Shown here: piece by piece, positions 1 through 5,425 of the stretch
How the letters are laid out: each line of letters opens with the position of its first letter
Numbering within the stretch: position 1 is the stretch's first letter
Source: JBBPYA01 sp038200385
GTDB taxonomy: Bacteria; Actinomycetota; Actinomycetes; Mycobacteriales; Geodermatophilaceae
Assembly (NCBI GenBank): GCA_038200385.1
Contig: JBBPYA010000230.1
Location: 1 to 7,678 of the forward strand
Reading direction: 5' to 3'
DNA length: 7,678 bases
The notes under the pieces: model-generated
What the model was told of the DNA's origin: nothing
Databases searched by the model: none
What the model saw: only the letters and a program-made list of their open reading frames with translations
Position numbers and translations under genes: made by a program

Positions 1-298
1 GACCAGCAAGGCGCTGCGGGCCTGCCGTGAGCACGGCGTGTCCGACCTGCTCATCGGCGGCGGGGTGGCGGCCAACTCCCGGCTGCGGGCGCTGGCCGCG
101 CAGCGCTGCGCGCAGGCCGATGTCAGGCTGCGGGTGCCCCGTCCCCGGCTGTGCACCGACAACGGCGCGATGGTCGCGGCGCTGGGCGCCCGGGTGGTCG
201 CGGCGGGCCGGCCGGCCTCGGCACTGGACGTCGCGACCGACCCGGGGTTGCCCGTCGAGCGCGTCACGATCCCGGCGGCCGGCACAGCAGCGCCGTAG
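1..298 (+). CDS. tsaD: TsaD, tRNA t6A transferase subunit, C-terminal 98 residues (5' end outside window)
   Basis: Codons run in frame from base 2 to the TAG at 296-298. TsaD (also Gcp/YgjD) is the catalytic subunit that transfers threonylcarbamoyl from TC-AMP onto A37 of ANN-decoding tRNAs in the cytoplasm. Visible family signatures are GGGVAANSRLR (fragment residues 19-29) and CTDNGAMVA (51-59). The Asp of TDNGAM (fragment residue 53) corresponds to a metal-binding Asp of the family (Asp300 in E. coli). The last residues after VERVTIPA look like an ordinary variable tail. Only about a quarter to a third of the protein is present, since the family is usually about 340 residues, so the start and upstream operon cannot be judged. 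Its 3' end overlaps the convergent methyltransferase gene by 35 bp. In mycobacteria tsaD lies directly upstream of groES in the same direction; here an inverted gene separates them. Confidence 0.95.
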   Translation, partial: TSKALRACREHGVSDLLIGGGVAANSRLRALAAQRCAQADVRLRVPRPRLCTDNGAMVAALGARVVAAGRPASALDVATDPGLPVERVTIPAAGTAAP

Positions 299-1457
299 GG
301 GCCCCAGCAACCCGGGTGAGCACGACCACCACGTGCTCCGGGCCGGACAGCCGAAGCTGTCCGCGCAGCCACTCCGGCTCGACAGGGCTGCCCCGCTTCT
401 TGATCGTCACGACGCCGACCCCGCGGACTCGCAACGCGGCCCGCAGCCGCTTCAGCCCGAACGGCAGCCGGTCGATCACCCGGTAGGCGGTGGCGTACGC
501 CGTCGGTACCCGCTCGTCGGCGCTGAGGTAGGCGATCCTCGGGTCGATCAGCCTGGCCCCCAGCCGCGCCGCGAGCGTGCTCACCAGACCGGCCCGGATC
601 ACCGCGCCGTCCGGTTCGTAGAGCCAGTCCCCGACCGGACCGACGACCGGCGGACCAGGGGGTCCGACCAGCCGGTGGTCGCCGGGCAGCAGGGTGGCCC
701 GGCGGCCGGCCGGTCCGGCGAGAGCACCGAACCACAGCGCGGCCTCCACGACGTCCCCGTCCACCGACACCCACTCGGCCTCGGCGCCGGCCGGGATGAG
801 CGCGTGGTCCAGGCCCGGCGCCAGCTTCAGGCCGACCGCAGGCACCCGTGCTGCGAGGCCGGTGAGGAAGGCCCACGGCGGTGCGAACGCATGTGGGTCG
901 AACACCCGCCTGCCGGCCCGGCGGCGGGCCGGGTCGCAGAAGACCGCGGGCCACCCGGCCAGGTCGATCGTGGTGGCGTCCGCGACCCGCACCTCGACCC
1001 GGTCGGCCACCCCGAGGGTCTCGGCGTTCAACGTGCACGCCTGCGCCGCGACCGGGTCGCTGTCCACCGCGAGGACCTGCAGCCCTGCAGCGGCCAGCGC
1101 CAGGGTGTCGCTGCCGATCCCGCAGCACAGGTCGACCACCCGGCCGTGGCCGGTGTACCTGCGCGCCCGGCGTTCGGCGACCAGCGGCCGGGTGGCCTGT
1201 TCCAGACCGTCCGCGGTGAAGACCAGCTCGCCGGCCCGGTCCCCGAACTTCGCCCGGCCGCGTCCCCGCAGCCGGGCCTGCCGCAGCGCCGCGCCCGCCA
1301 CCTCCGGCGGCCAGGTCCGGCGCAACGCGGTGAGGATCGGCAGGTCGGCCTCGCCCGCCGCGACCCGCTCGACCGCGGCCACCAGTGCCCCGACGGACTC
1401 GCCGCGGGTCACCGCCCGCAGCAGCCGGGCCTGCTCCCACCCGTCCGGATCAGGCAC
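264..1457 (-). CDS. Class I SAM-dependent methyltransferase with THUMP-like C-terminal domain
   Basis: A 397-residue protein. Residues 107-117 (VVDLCCGIGSD) form SAM-binding motif I after a beta strand. VDSDP (131-135) supplies the acidic residue expected to bind the ribose of SAM, and CDPARR (174-179) occupies the motif IV catalytic-loop position. The first ~95 residues are helical and charged. Residues from about 325 on (RVIDRLPFGLKRLRAALR..., TIKKRGSPVEPEWLRGQL) resemble the THUMP-like domain of actinobacterial proteins annotated as THUMP-like class I methyltransferases. An RNA substrate is plausible, but the sequence does not identify it. The GTG start is favoured by a G-run of six (complement of 1461-1466) just upstream; the in-frame stop lies at 1488-1490. 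It is convergent with tsaD (35-bp overlap) and divergent from groES, its start codon lying only 21 bp from the CIRCE element. Confidence 0.85.
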   Translation of the reverse strand: MPDPDGWEQARLLRAVTRGESVGALVAAVERVAAGEADLPILTALRRTWPPEVAGAALRQARLRGRGRAKFGDRAGELVFTADGLEQATRPLVAERRARRYTGHGRVVDLCCGIGSDTLALAAAGLQVLAVDSDPVAAQACTLNAETLGVADRVEVRVADATTIDLAGWPAVFCDPARRRAGRRVFDPHAFAPPWAFLTGLAARVPAVGLKLAPGLDHALIPAGAEAEWVSVDGDVVEAALWFGALAGPAGRRATLLPGDHRLVGPPGPPVVGPVGDWLYEPDGAVIRAGLVSTLAARLGARLIDPRIAYLSADERVPTAYATAYRVIDRLPFGLKRLRAALRVRGVGVVTIKKRGSPVEPEWLRGQLRLSGPEHVVVVLTRVAGAPTALLCRPPGS

Positions 1458-1470
1458 CTGCCCCCCACGG

Positions 1471-1500
1471 TTGAGTCTCTGGCACTCTCAAGGCTAGAGT
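1471..1500 (+). promoter_or_regulatory. Candidate groES promoter overlapping CIRCE
   Basis: TTGAGT (1471-1476) and TAGAGT (1495-1500) form a -35/-10 pair with an 18-bp spacer. The -10 hexamer overlaps the right arm of the CIRCE dyad, as expected for steric repression. A start near 1507 would leave a leader of about 107 nt before the groES GTG. The hexamers are a modest match to the housekeeping sigma consensus, so the exact start is inferred. Confidence 0.5.
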
Positions 1501-1505
1501 GCTAG
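1479..1505 (+). promoter_or_regulatory. CIRCE operator (HrcA binding site) for groESL
   Basis: CTGGCACTC-N9-GAGTGCTAG. The arms are complementary at 8 of 9 positions and the spacer is exactly 9 nt, matching the CIRCE consensus TTAGCACTC-N9-GAGTGCTAA except at the outer ends. CIRCE is bound by the repressor HrcA, which is released or inactivated on heat stress. It lies 108 bp upstream of the groES start and 21 bp upstream of the divergent methyltransferase start. hrcA itself is not in the window. Confidence 0.93.
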
Positions 1506-1613
1506 CCGTAGCGACCTCGCCGACCTGGCACCCGCGACGACAGGCCCGGCGACGTCCAACCAGCTACGACACCATCCAGTGAATCGGTAAACCCCAGGAG
1601 GGGGAGTCAGCAC

Positions 1614-1922
1614 GTGACGACCGCTACCAAGGTCAACATCAAGCCGCTAGAGGACCGCGTCGTGGTCCAGGCGAACGAGGCGGAGACCACCACCGCGTCC
1701 GGTCTGGTCATTCCGGACACCGCCAAGGAGAAGCCCCAGGAGGGCACTGTCGTCTCCGTCGGCCCCGGCCGCGTCGATGACAAGGGAACCCGCGTCCCCA
1801 TGGACGTCAACGTGGGCGACGTCGTGATCTACAGCAAGTACGGCGGCACCGAGATCCGCTACGGCGGCGAGGACTACCTCGTCCTGTCGGCGCGCGATCT
1901 GCTCGCCGTCGTCGAGAAGTAG
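1614..1922 (+). CDS. groES: Co-chaperonin GroES (Hsp10)
   Basis: A 102-residue protein of normal length. It forms the heptameric lid that caps GroEL and discharges folded substrate in the cytoplasm. The N-terminal strand contains IKPLEDRVVVQ (residues 9-19). The mobile loop that contacts GroEL follows, around TTTASGLVIPDTA (25-37). Next come the conserved EGTVVSVGPGR and the C-terminal core GDVVIYSKYGG plus YLVLSARDLLAVVE. The GTG at 1614 is supported by a strong Shine-Dalgarno AGGAGGGGG (1596-1604), 9 nt upstream. It is preceded by a CIRCE-controlled promoter and followed, after a structured 142-bp spacer, by groEL, so the two are expected to form a heat-inducible operon. Confidence 0.97.
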   Translation: MTTATKVNIKPLEDRVVVQANEAETTTASGLVIPDTAKEKPQEGTVVSVGPGRVDDKGTRVPMDVNVGDVVIYSKYGGTEIRYGGEDYLVLSARDLLAVVEK

Positions 1923-1934
1923 TACCGGGCTAGC

Positions 1935-1961
1935 GCCGGTCCAGCGTTCGCTCGGACCGGC
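1935..1961 (+). other. Hairpin just downstream of groES
   Basis: GCCGGTCC (1935-1942) pairs with GGACCGGC (1954-1961). AGC/GCT (1943-1945 with 1950-1952) extends the stem across a one-base bulge (C1953), leaving a four-base GTTC loop. It starts 13 nt after the groES stop. No T-run follows, so it is more likely a partial terminator, an mRNA 3'-end stabiliser or a processing site than a complete terminator. Confidence 0.6.
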
Positions 1962-1967
1962 CCCGTG

Positions 1968-2027
1968 GCGTCACCGCCCCGACACCCCGCCGTCTGACCT
2001 GTAGGCGCGGGGCGCCGGGGCGGTCGC
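1968..2027 (+). other. Second, long imperfect stem-loop in the groES-groEL spacer
   Basis: ACCGCCCCG (1973-1981) pairs perfectly with CGGGGCGGT (2016-2024). Inside it CCCCGC (1985-1990) pairs with GCGGGG (2007-2012). Outside it GCG (1968-1970) can pair with CGC (2025-2027) across a two-base bulge. The structure ends 37 nt before the groEL start and leaves the groEL ribosome-binding region (around 2044-2052) free. Confidence 0.55.
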
Positions 2028-2064
2028 TTTCGCACCGACCACCCGAAGGGGGACACCGCTCCAC

Positions 2065-3687
2065 ATGCCCAAGATCATCAAGTTCGACGAGGACGCCCGC
2101 CGCTCGATGGAGCGCGGCGTCAACAAGCTGGCCGACGCGGTCAAGGTGACCCTCGGCCCCCGCGGTCGCAACGTCGTGATCGCCAAGTCCTACGGCTCAC
2201 CGACGATCACCAACGACGGCGTCACGATCGCCCGCGAGGTGGACCTCACCGACGCCACCGAGAACCTCGGCGCGCAGCTGGCCAAGTCCGTTGCGGTCAA
2301 GACCAACGACGTGGCCGGAGACGGGACGACGACGGCCACCGTGCTCGCCCAGTCCATGGTCCGCGAGGGGCTGCGCAACGTCGCGGCCGGCGCGAACCCC
2401 GCCTCACTCGGGCGCGGGATCGCCGCCGCCGTGAGCGCGGTGTGCGACGCGCTGGACGGCGTCGCCGTCCCGGTCGACACCTCCGAGGACATCGCCCACG
2501 TGGCAACGGTGTCCGGGCAGGACGCTGAGATCGGCCAGCTCATCGCCGAGGCGATGGACAAGGTCGGCAAGGACGGCGTGATCAGCGTCGAGGAGTCCAG
2601 AAGCCTGGACACCACGCTGGAGCTGACCGAGGGCATGCAGTTTCCCAAGGGCTACATCTCGCCGTACTTCGTGACCGACGCCGAGGAGATGGAGACCGTC
2701 CTGGAGGACGTCTACGTGCTGCTCCACCAGGACAAGATCAGCGCGCTGGCCGCGCTGATGCCACTGCTGGAGAAGGTCGTCCAGACCGGCAAGCCGCTGC
2801 TGGTGGTGGCCGAGGACGTCGAGGGCGAGGCGCTGTCGACGCTGGTCGTCAACTCCGTCCGCAAGACGTTCAAGGCGGTCGCGGTGAAGGCGCCGTTCTT
2901 CGGGGACCGGCGCAAGGCCTTCCTTGCCGACCTCGCGGTCGTCACCGGCGGCCAGGTCGTCTCACCCGACGTGGGGCTGGCCCTGGACGGCGTGGGCCTC
3001 GACCAGCTCGGCACCGCCCGCCGGGTGACCGTCACCAAGGACCTCACCACGATCGTGGACGGCGGCGGCTCGGCCGAGGACATCGCCGCCCGGGTCGCGC
3101 AGGTCCGCCAGGAGATCGAGGCCACGGATTCGGACTGGGACCGGGAGAAGCTGCAGGAGCGGCTGGCCAAACTGGCCGGCGGGGTCGGCGTGATCAAGGT
3201 CGGTGCCCCCACCGAGGTGGAGCTCAAGGAGCGCAAGCACCGGATGGAGGACGCCATCTCCGCGACCCGTGCCGCGGTCGAGGAGGGCGTCGTCGCCGGC
3301 GGCGGAGCCGCCCTCGTGCACGCCGCAGCTGCGCTGGACGACGACTGCGGCCTGACCGGTGACGAGGCGACCGGCGTCGGCATCGTCCGCCGGGCGCTGT
3401 CCGCGCCGGCGTACTGGATCGCGGCCAACGCCGGCCAGGAAGGCACCGTGGTCGTCGCACGGGTCCGCGAGCAGGGACCGGGGGTCGGGTACAACGCGGC
3501 AACCGGTGAGTACGGCGATCTCAGCGCCCAGGGCGTCATCGATCCGGTCAAGGTGACCAAGGCCGCCGTCACCAACGCGGCATCCATTGCCGCGATGCTG
3601 CTGACGACGGAAGGTGCAGTGACCGAAAAGCCCGAACCGGTGAAGCCGGCCTCGAACGGCCACGGCGGGCACGGGCACAGCCACTGA
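2065..3687 (+). CDS. groEL1: Chaperonin GroEL1 (Hsp60) with histidine-rich C-terminus
   Basis: A 540-residue 60-kDa chaperonin subunit of full length, an ATP-driven folding chamber in the cytoplasm. The equatorial nucleotide-binding signatures are TLGPRGRNVV (29-38), NDGVTIARE (50-58) and GDGTTTATVLA (85-95). The ATP-hydrolysis Asp equivalent to E. coli Asp398 is Asp396 in HRMEDAISATRAAVEEG, followed by VAGGGAAL (410-417). The apical substrate-binding segment is GYISPYFVT (196-204), and the helix LAALMPLLEKV (228-238) is intact. The C-terminus ends GHGGHGHSH rather than in the GGM repeats of typical GroEL. That tail, together with linkage to groES, marks it as the actinobacterial GroEL1 paralogue; a separate GroEL2 with a GGM tail would be expected elsewhere. 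The ATG is preceded by GAAGGGGG (2045-2052) at about 12 nt spacing. It is co-transcribed with groES in all likelihood. Confidence 0.97.
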   Translation: MPKIIKFDEDARRSMERGVNKLADAVKVTLGPRGRNVVIAKSYGSPTITNDGVTIAREVDLTDATENLGAQLAKSVAVKTNDVAGDGTTTATVLAQSMVREGLRNVAAGANPASLGRGIAAAVSAVCDALDGVAVPVDTSEDIAHVATVSGQDAEIGQLIAEAMDKVGKDGVISVEESRSLDTTLELTEGMQFPKGYISPYFVTDAEEMETVLEDVYVLLHQDKISALAALMPLLEKVVQTGKPLLVVAEDVEGEALSTLVVNSVRKTFKAVAVKAPFFGDRRKAFLADLAVVTGGQVVSPDVGLALDGVGLDQLGTARRVTVTKDLTTIVDGGGSAEDIAARVAQVRQEIEATDSDWDREKLQERLAKLAGGVGVIKVGAPTEVELKERKHRMEDAISATRAAVEEGVVAGGGAALVHAAAALDDDCGLTGDEATGVGIVRRALSAPAYWIAANAGQEGTVVVARVREQGPGVGYNAATGEYGDLSAQGVIDPVKVTKAAVTNAASIAAMLLTTEGAVTEKPEPVKPASNGHGGHGHSH

Positions 3688-3700
3688 GGTAGGGACGAGG

Positions 3701-3766
3701 GGCGGCGACGGGCCAGCCGCCGCCACCAGACGGCCACCGGCCGGCGTTTCCCGGTTGCGCCCGGGA
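3701..3766. terminator. Cluster of GC hairpins after groEL1, possible terminator
   Basis: GGCGGC (3701-3706) can pair with GCCGCC (3716-3721). TCCCGG (3749-3754) can pair with CCGGGA (3761-3766) around a six-base loop. Between them is the self-complementary CCGGCCGG around 3737-3744. None is followed by a T-run on the + strand. Read on the minus strand, the second hairpin is followed by a short A-rich stretch only. Termination of groEL and/or whiD here is inferred from position between convergent genes. Confidence 0.4.
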
Positions 3767-3957
3767 GTCGTCGGCCGCGGGCCGTTCTCAGCCGGCTAGA
3801 TGCTCAGCCGGCTAGATGCTCAGCTGGCTAGATGCTCAGCCGGCTAGATGCTCAGCCGGCTAGATGCTCAGCCAGCCAGATTCCCAGACCGGGCAAATTC
3901 TCCGGCCGGGCAGGCTTTCAGCCGCGCAGATTCTCAGCCGACCCGAGTCGTCGGCCG
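3765..3957 (+). repeat. 13-bp direct repeat bracketing the tandem array
   Basis: GAGTCGTCGGCCG occurs at 3765-3777 and again, identically, at 3945-3957, 180 bp apart. The left copy is non-coding. The right copy lies in the last codons of whiD. The 16-bp array sits between them. The following bases are similar but shuffled (CGGGCCG versus GGCCGCG), consistent with an old duplication of the whiD 3' end, though this is inference. Confidence 0.75.
3787..3944. repeat. Tandem array of ~16-bp units between groEL1 and whiD
   Basis: Unit CTCAGCCGGCTAGATG. Copies 1, 2, 4 and 5 (starting at 3787, 3803, 3835, 3851) are identical, and copy 3 (3819) differs at one base (AGCTGGCT). Five further degenerate copies begin near 3867, 3883, 3900, 3917 and 3933, with spacings of 16-18 bp. 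The last contains the whiD stop codon (TCA at 3934-3936 on the + strand). Each good unit has the 8-bp palindrome AGCCGGCT, so adjacent units can form 8-bp stems with an 8-base loop (AGATGCTC) on either strand. There are no spacers, so this is not CRISPR. It could act as a bidirectional terminator or simply be a slippage-prone minisatellite. Confidence 0.93.
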
Positions 3958-4230
3958 GGCCGCGATGAGCAGGCGGGTGCGCTCCTCCTCGGACATCCCG
4001 CCCCAGACGCCGTAGGGCTCGTGCACCGCCAGCGCATGTCTGCGGCAGGCCTCGAGGACGGGGCAGTCTGCGCAGACGGCCTTGGCCGCCGCCTGCCGAC
4101 GGGCCCGCGCGGAGCCTCGCTCGCCGTCGGGATGGAAGAACAGCACCGTGTCGACACCCCGGCAGGCGCCACGCAGCTGCCAGTCCCAGGTCTCCGCCAC
4201 CGGTGCCGGCAGCCGACGAACATCGGCCAT
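3934..4230 (-). CDS. whiD: WhiB-family iron-sulfur transcription regulator (WhiD/WhiB3 type)
   Basis: A 98-residue protein with the four cysteines that ligate a [4Fe-4S] cluster: Cys23, Cys53, Cys56 and Cys62 (C-X29-C-X2-C-X5-C). The WhiB signature GVWGG (74-78) follows, then the basic C-terminal segment expected to contact DNA (ERTRLLIAARPTTR). The stretch WDWQLRGACRG...FFHPDGERG and EPYGVWGG resembles mycobacterial WhiB3 and streptomycete WhiD as I recall them. Members sense redox or NO through the cluster and usually act by binding region 4 of the principal sigma factor. WhiD is needed for late sporulation in Streptomyces; WhiB3 controls redox and lipid metabolism in M. tuberculosis. Its location next to groEL1 supports orthology. 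The ATG is preceded by AGGAG (complement of 4238-4242) at 7 nt. The stop codon lies inside a degenerate copy of the 16-bp repeat. Confidence 0.93.
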   Translation of the reverse strand: MADVRRLPAPVAETWDWQLRGACRGVDTVLFFHPDGERGSARARRQAAAKAVCADCPVLEACRRHALAVHEPYGVWGGMSEEERTRLLIAARPTTRVG

Positions 4231-4601
4231 CTCGTTCTCCTCATCCTGGCCGTACGGCGATCATGGTGAGAATGTCCCCGCCGCGGCGCCGTCAAACCTG
4301 TCCTGACGGTTGGATCCGAATCAGCAGGGACAAAGTACAGAAAGTTCCCCGCGGCGCCGGGTGATACGTCACACTCCAACGGAGTACTGCGAGTCGCTCC
4401 ATCGACGTCCTGTCGCCCGAACGGGCGAGTTATCGTGCTCGATCGTGTTTGGACGGCGGCGTCGGGCGGCAGAGGCTCCGTCATCGCGGTCGCCAAGGGC
4501 GGGGTCGGTGCGGGGCCCGGGTGGGGCCGGCCGGCGGTACGGCGGGCCCGCTGAACGGGCCAGGCAGGGTGGGAACGGTAGCCAGGGGAGGTACGCGAAG
4601 C
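4231..4601. promoter_or_regulatory. 371-bp divergent regulatory region between whiD and bldM
   Basis: No convincing gene is present. For whiD (minus strand) the best -35 is TTGACG (complement of 4290-4295), with only a weak -10 (TTCTCA, complement of 4267-4272) 17 bp away. An interrupted dyad TGTCC (4299-4303)...GGACA (4328-4332), centred close to the palindrome GGATCC (4312-4317), lies just upstream of it. GTGA-TACG-TCAC (4361-4372) is a perfect 4+4 inverted repeat. For bldM a possible -10 is TATCGT (4431-4436), without a good -35. The bldM-proximal third is G-rich (4497-4526) and contains a small hairpin, GGCCCG/CGGGCC (4545-4550 with 4556-4561). The promoters are therefore not fixed by the sequence, and regulators with non-housekeeping sigma factors are likely. 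Confidence 0.5.
4586..4592 (+). promoter_or_regulatory. Ribosome-binding site that sets the bldM start
   Basis: GGGAGGT lies 9 nt before the ATG at 4602. The reading frame is open further upstream (to a TTG at 4449), but the added 51 residues are Gly/Arg-rich and absent from BldM proteins, so the start at 4602 is preferred. Confidence 0.85.
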
Positions 4602-5207
4602 ATGGCCAAGGTTCTCGTGCTCGACGAACGACGTCGGGTCCGCGAGACGCTGCGCGAGCTGCTCGTCTCGGTCGCAGACGTCGAGCAGGTCGAGTCGGTG
4701 GGCAGCACGGAGGAGTTGCTCGAGCGCTACCCGCACGAGCGCCCGGACGTGGTCCTGATCGGGACCCAGCGGGCGGTCACCGGCGGAGTCGAGACCTGCC
4801 GCCGGCTGCTCGGGATGGACGCCAAGGCAGCGGTGCTTGTCTTCGGCGCTCCCGACGACGGCGCCAACGTGGCTGCCGCGGTCGCCGTGGGAGCCCGCGG
4901 GTACCTGCGTTGGGATGCCTCCCCGGTGGAGATGGCGATCGGGCTTGCTCACGCCGCGCTGGACGGCGAACCTCCCGGGCCCCGGCCTCGGGGTAACCAT
5001 CGCGGCCCGGCCGTACTGCTCACCGAGCGGGAGCTGCAGGTCCTCGTCGGGATGAGCCAGGGCAAGAGCAACGCCGGTATCGGGCGTGACCTGTTCCTGT
5101 CCGAGGACACCGTCAAGACGCACGCCCGCCGGCTGTTCAAGAAGCTCGGAGTCAGCGACCGGGCCCAGTCGGTGGCCATCGGATTCCGGATGGGACTGCT
5201 CAGCTGA
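4602..5207 (+). CDS. bldM: BldM-type atypical response regulator (degenerate receiver + LuxR HTH)
   Basis: A 201-residue protein. Residues 1-120 form a receiver fold and about 138-201 a LuxR/FixJ-type helix-turn-helix. The DNA-binding part (LTERELQVLVGMSQGKSN, LFLSEDTVKTHARRLFKKLG, SDRAQSVAIGFRMGLLS) is nearly the same as Streptomyces BldM as I recall it, and the length matches (about 203 residues). In Streptomyces BldM activates aerial-hypha and sporulation genes as a homodimer and as a BldM-WhiI heterodimer. The receiver is degenerate. Gly54 sits where the phospho-accepting Asp belongs (VVLIGTQ). Gly82 replaces the switch Thr/Ser, and Trp104 (YLRWDAS) replaces the conserved Lys; only Asp8/Glu9 of the acidic pair remain. 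Aspartate phosphorylation is therefore not possible in the usual way. It is divergent from whiD, another developmental regulator. Confidence 0.93.
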   Translation: MAKVLVLDERRRVRETLRELLVSVADVEQVESVGSTEELLERYPHERPDVVLIGTQRAVTGGVETCRRLLGMDAKAAVLVFGAPDDGANVAAAVAVGARGYLRWDASPVEMAIGLAHAALDGEPPGPRPRGNHRGPAVLLTERELQVLVGMSQGKSNAGIGRDLFLSEDTVKTHARRLFKKLGVSDRAQSVAIGFRMGLLS

Positions 5208-5293
5208 GCTGTCGACGGCGCTGCGGCGCGGACCTCCGTCCGGACCGGTCGGCGAATTTCTGTGAATCACCAATGTTGCGTCGATGTCGTGGC

Positions 5294-5299
5294 TAAGGT
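5294..5299 (+). promoter_or_regulatory. Weak candidate -10 for the DUF4331 gene
   Basis: TAAGGT fits the TAnnnT -10 pattern of actinomycete promoters and lies 138 bp upstream of the DUF4331 start. No good -35 is seen at 16-19 bp; TTGCGT (5276-5281) is only 12 bp away. An alternative sigma factor or no promoter here are both possible. Confidence 0.25.
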
Positions 5300-5401
5300 T
5301 GAGTTGGGACTGCGATCGCGTGACCAGCGTGTCGCTGTCCATAGCGGGGTTCCTGTGTCCACCCCGAGTGCACTGGCCGCCACAATCGTGCCGGCTTGGA
5401 C

Positions 5402-5420
5402 TGCCCCGCCGCGCGGGGCA
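5402..5420 (+). other. Perfect 8-bp hairpin in the DUF4331 leader
   Basis: TGCCCCGC (5402-5409) and GCGGGGCA (5413-5420) are exact complements around a 3-base loop (CGC). It ends 5 nt before the AAGGG ribosome-binding site (5426-5430). No T-run follows. It may stabilise the mRNA or affect ribosome access; it could also be the tail end of a bldM terminator. Confidence 0.6.
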
Positions 5421-5425
5421 CAGGG

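Noticed and set aside
27..1505. 492-residue plus-strand frame across the methyltransferase gene
   Set aside because: It is the Arg/Pro/Gly-rich antisense shadow of the methyltransferase; the minus-strand frame has clear SAM-binding motifs.
2712..3737. Long minus-strand frame opposite groEL1
   Set aside because: Ser/Thr/Ala-rich shadow of the chaperonin gene with no domain.
3787..3944. CRISPR-like repeat array
   Set aside because: Units are 16 bp and abut directly with no unique spacers, and no cas genes are nearby.
4449..4601. 51-residue N-terminal extension of BldM
   Set aside because: It needs a TTG start, is Gly/Arg-rich and non-homologous, and a good ribosome-binding site precedes the ATG at 4602.
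5208..5260. bldM terminator
   Set aside because: Short GGAC/GTCC pairings exist around 5230-5250, but no stem is long or unambiguous enough to call.
5276..5299. TTGCGT/TAAGGT as a complete promoter for DUF4331
   Set aside because: The 12-bp spacer is too short for a housekeeping promoter; only the -10 candidate was kept, at low confidence.
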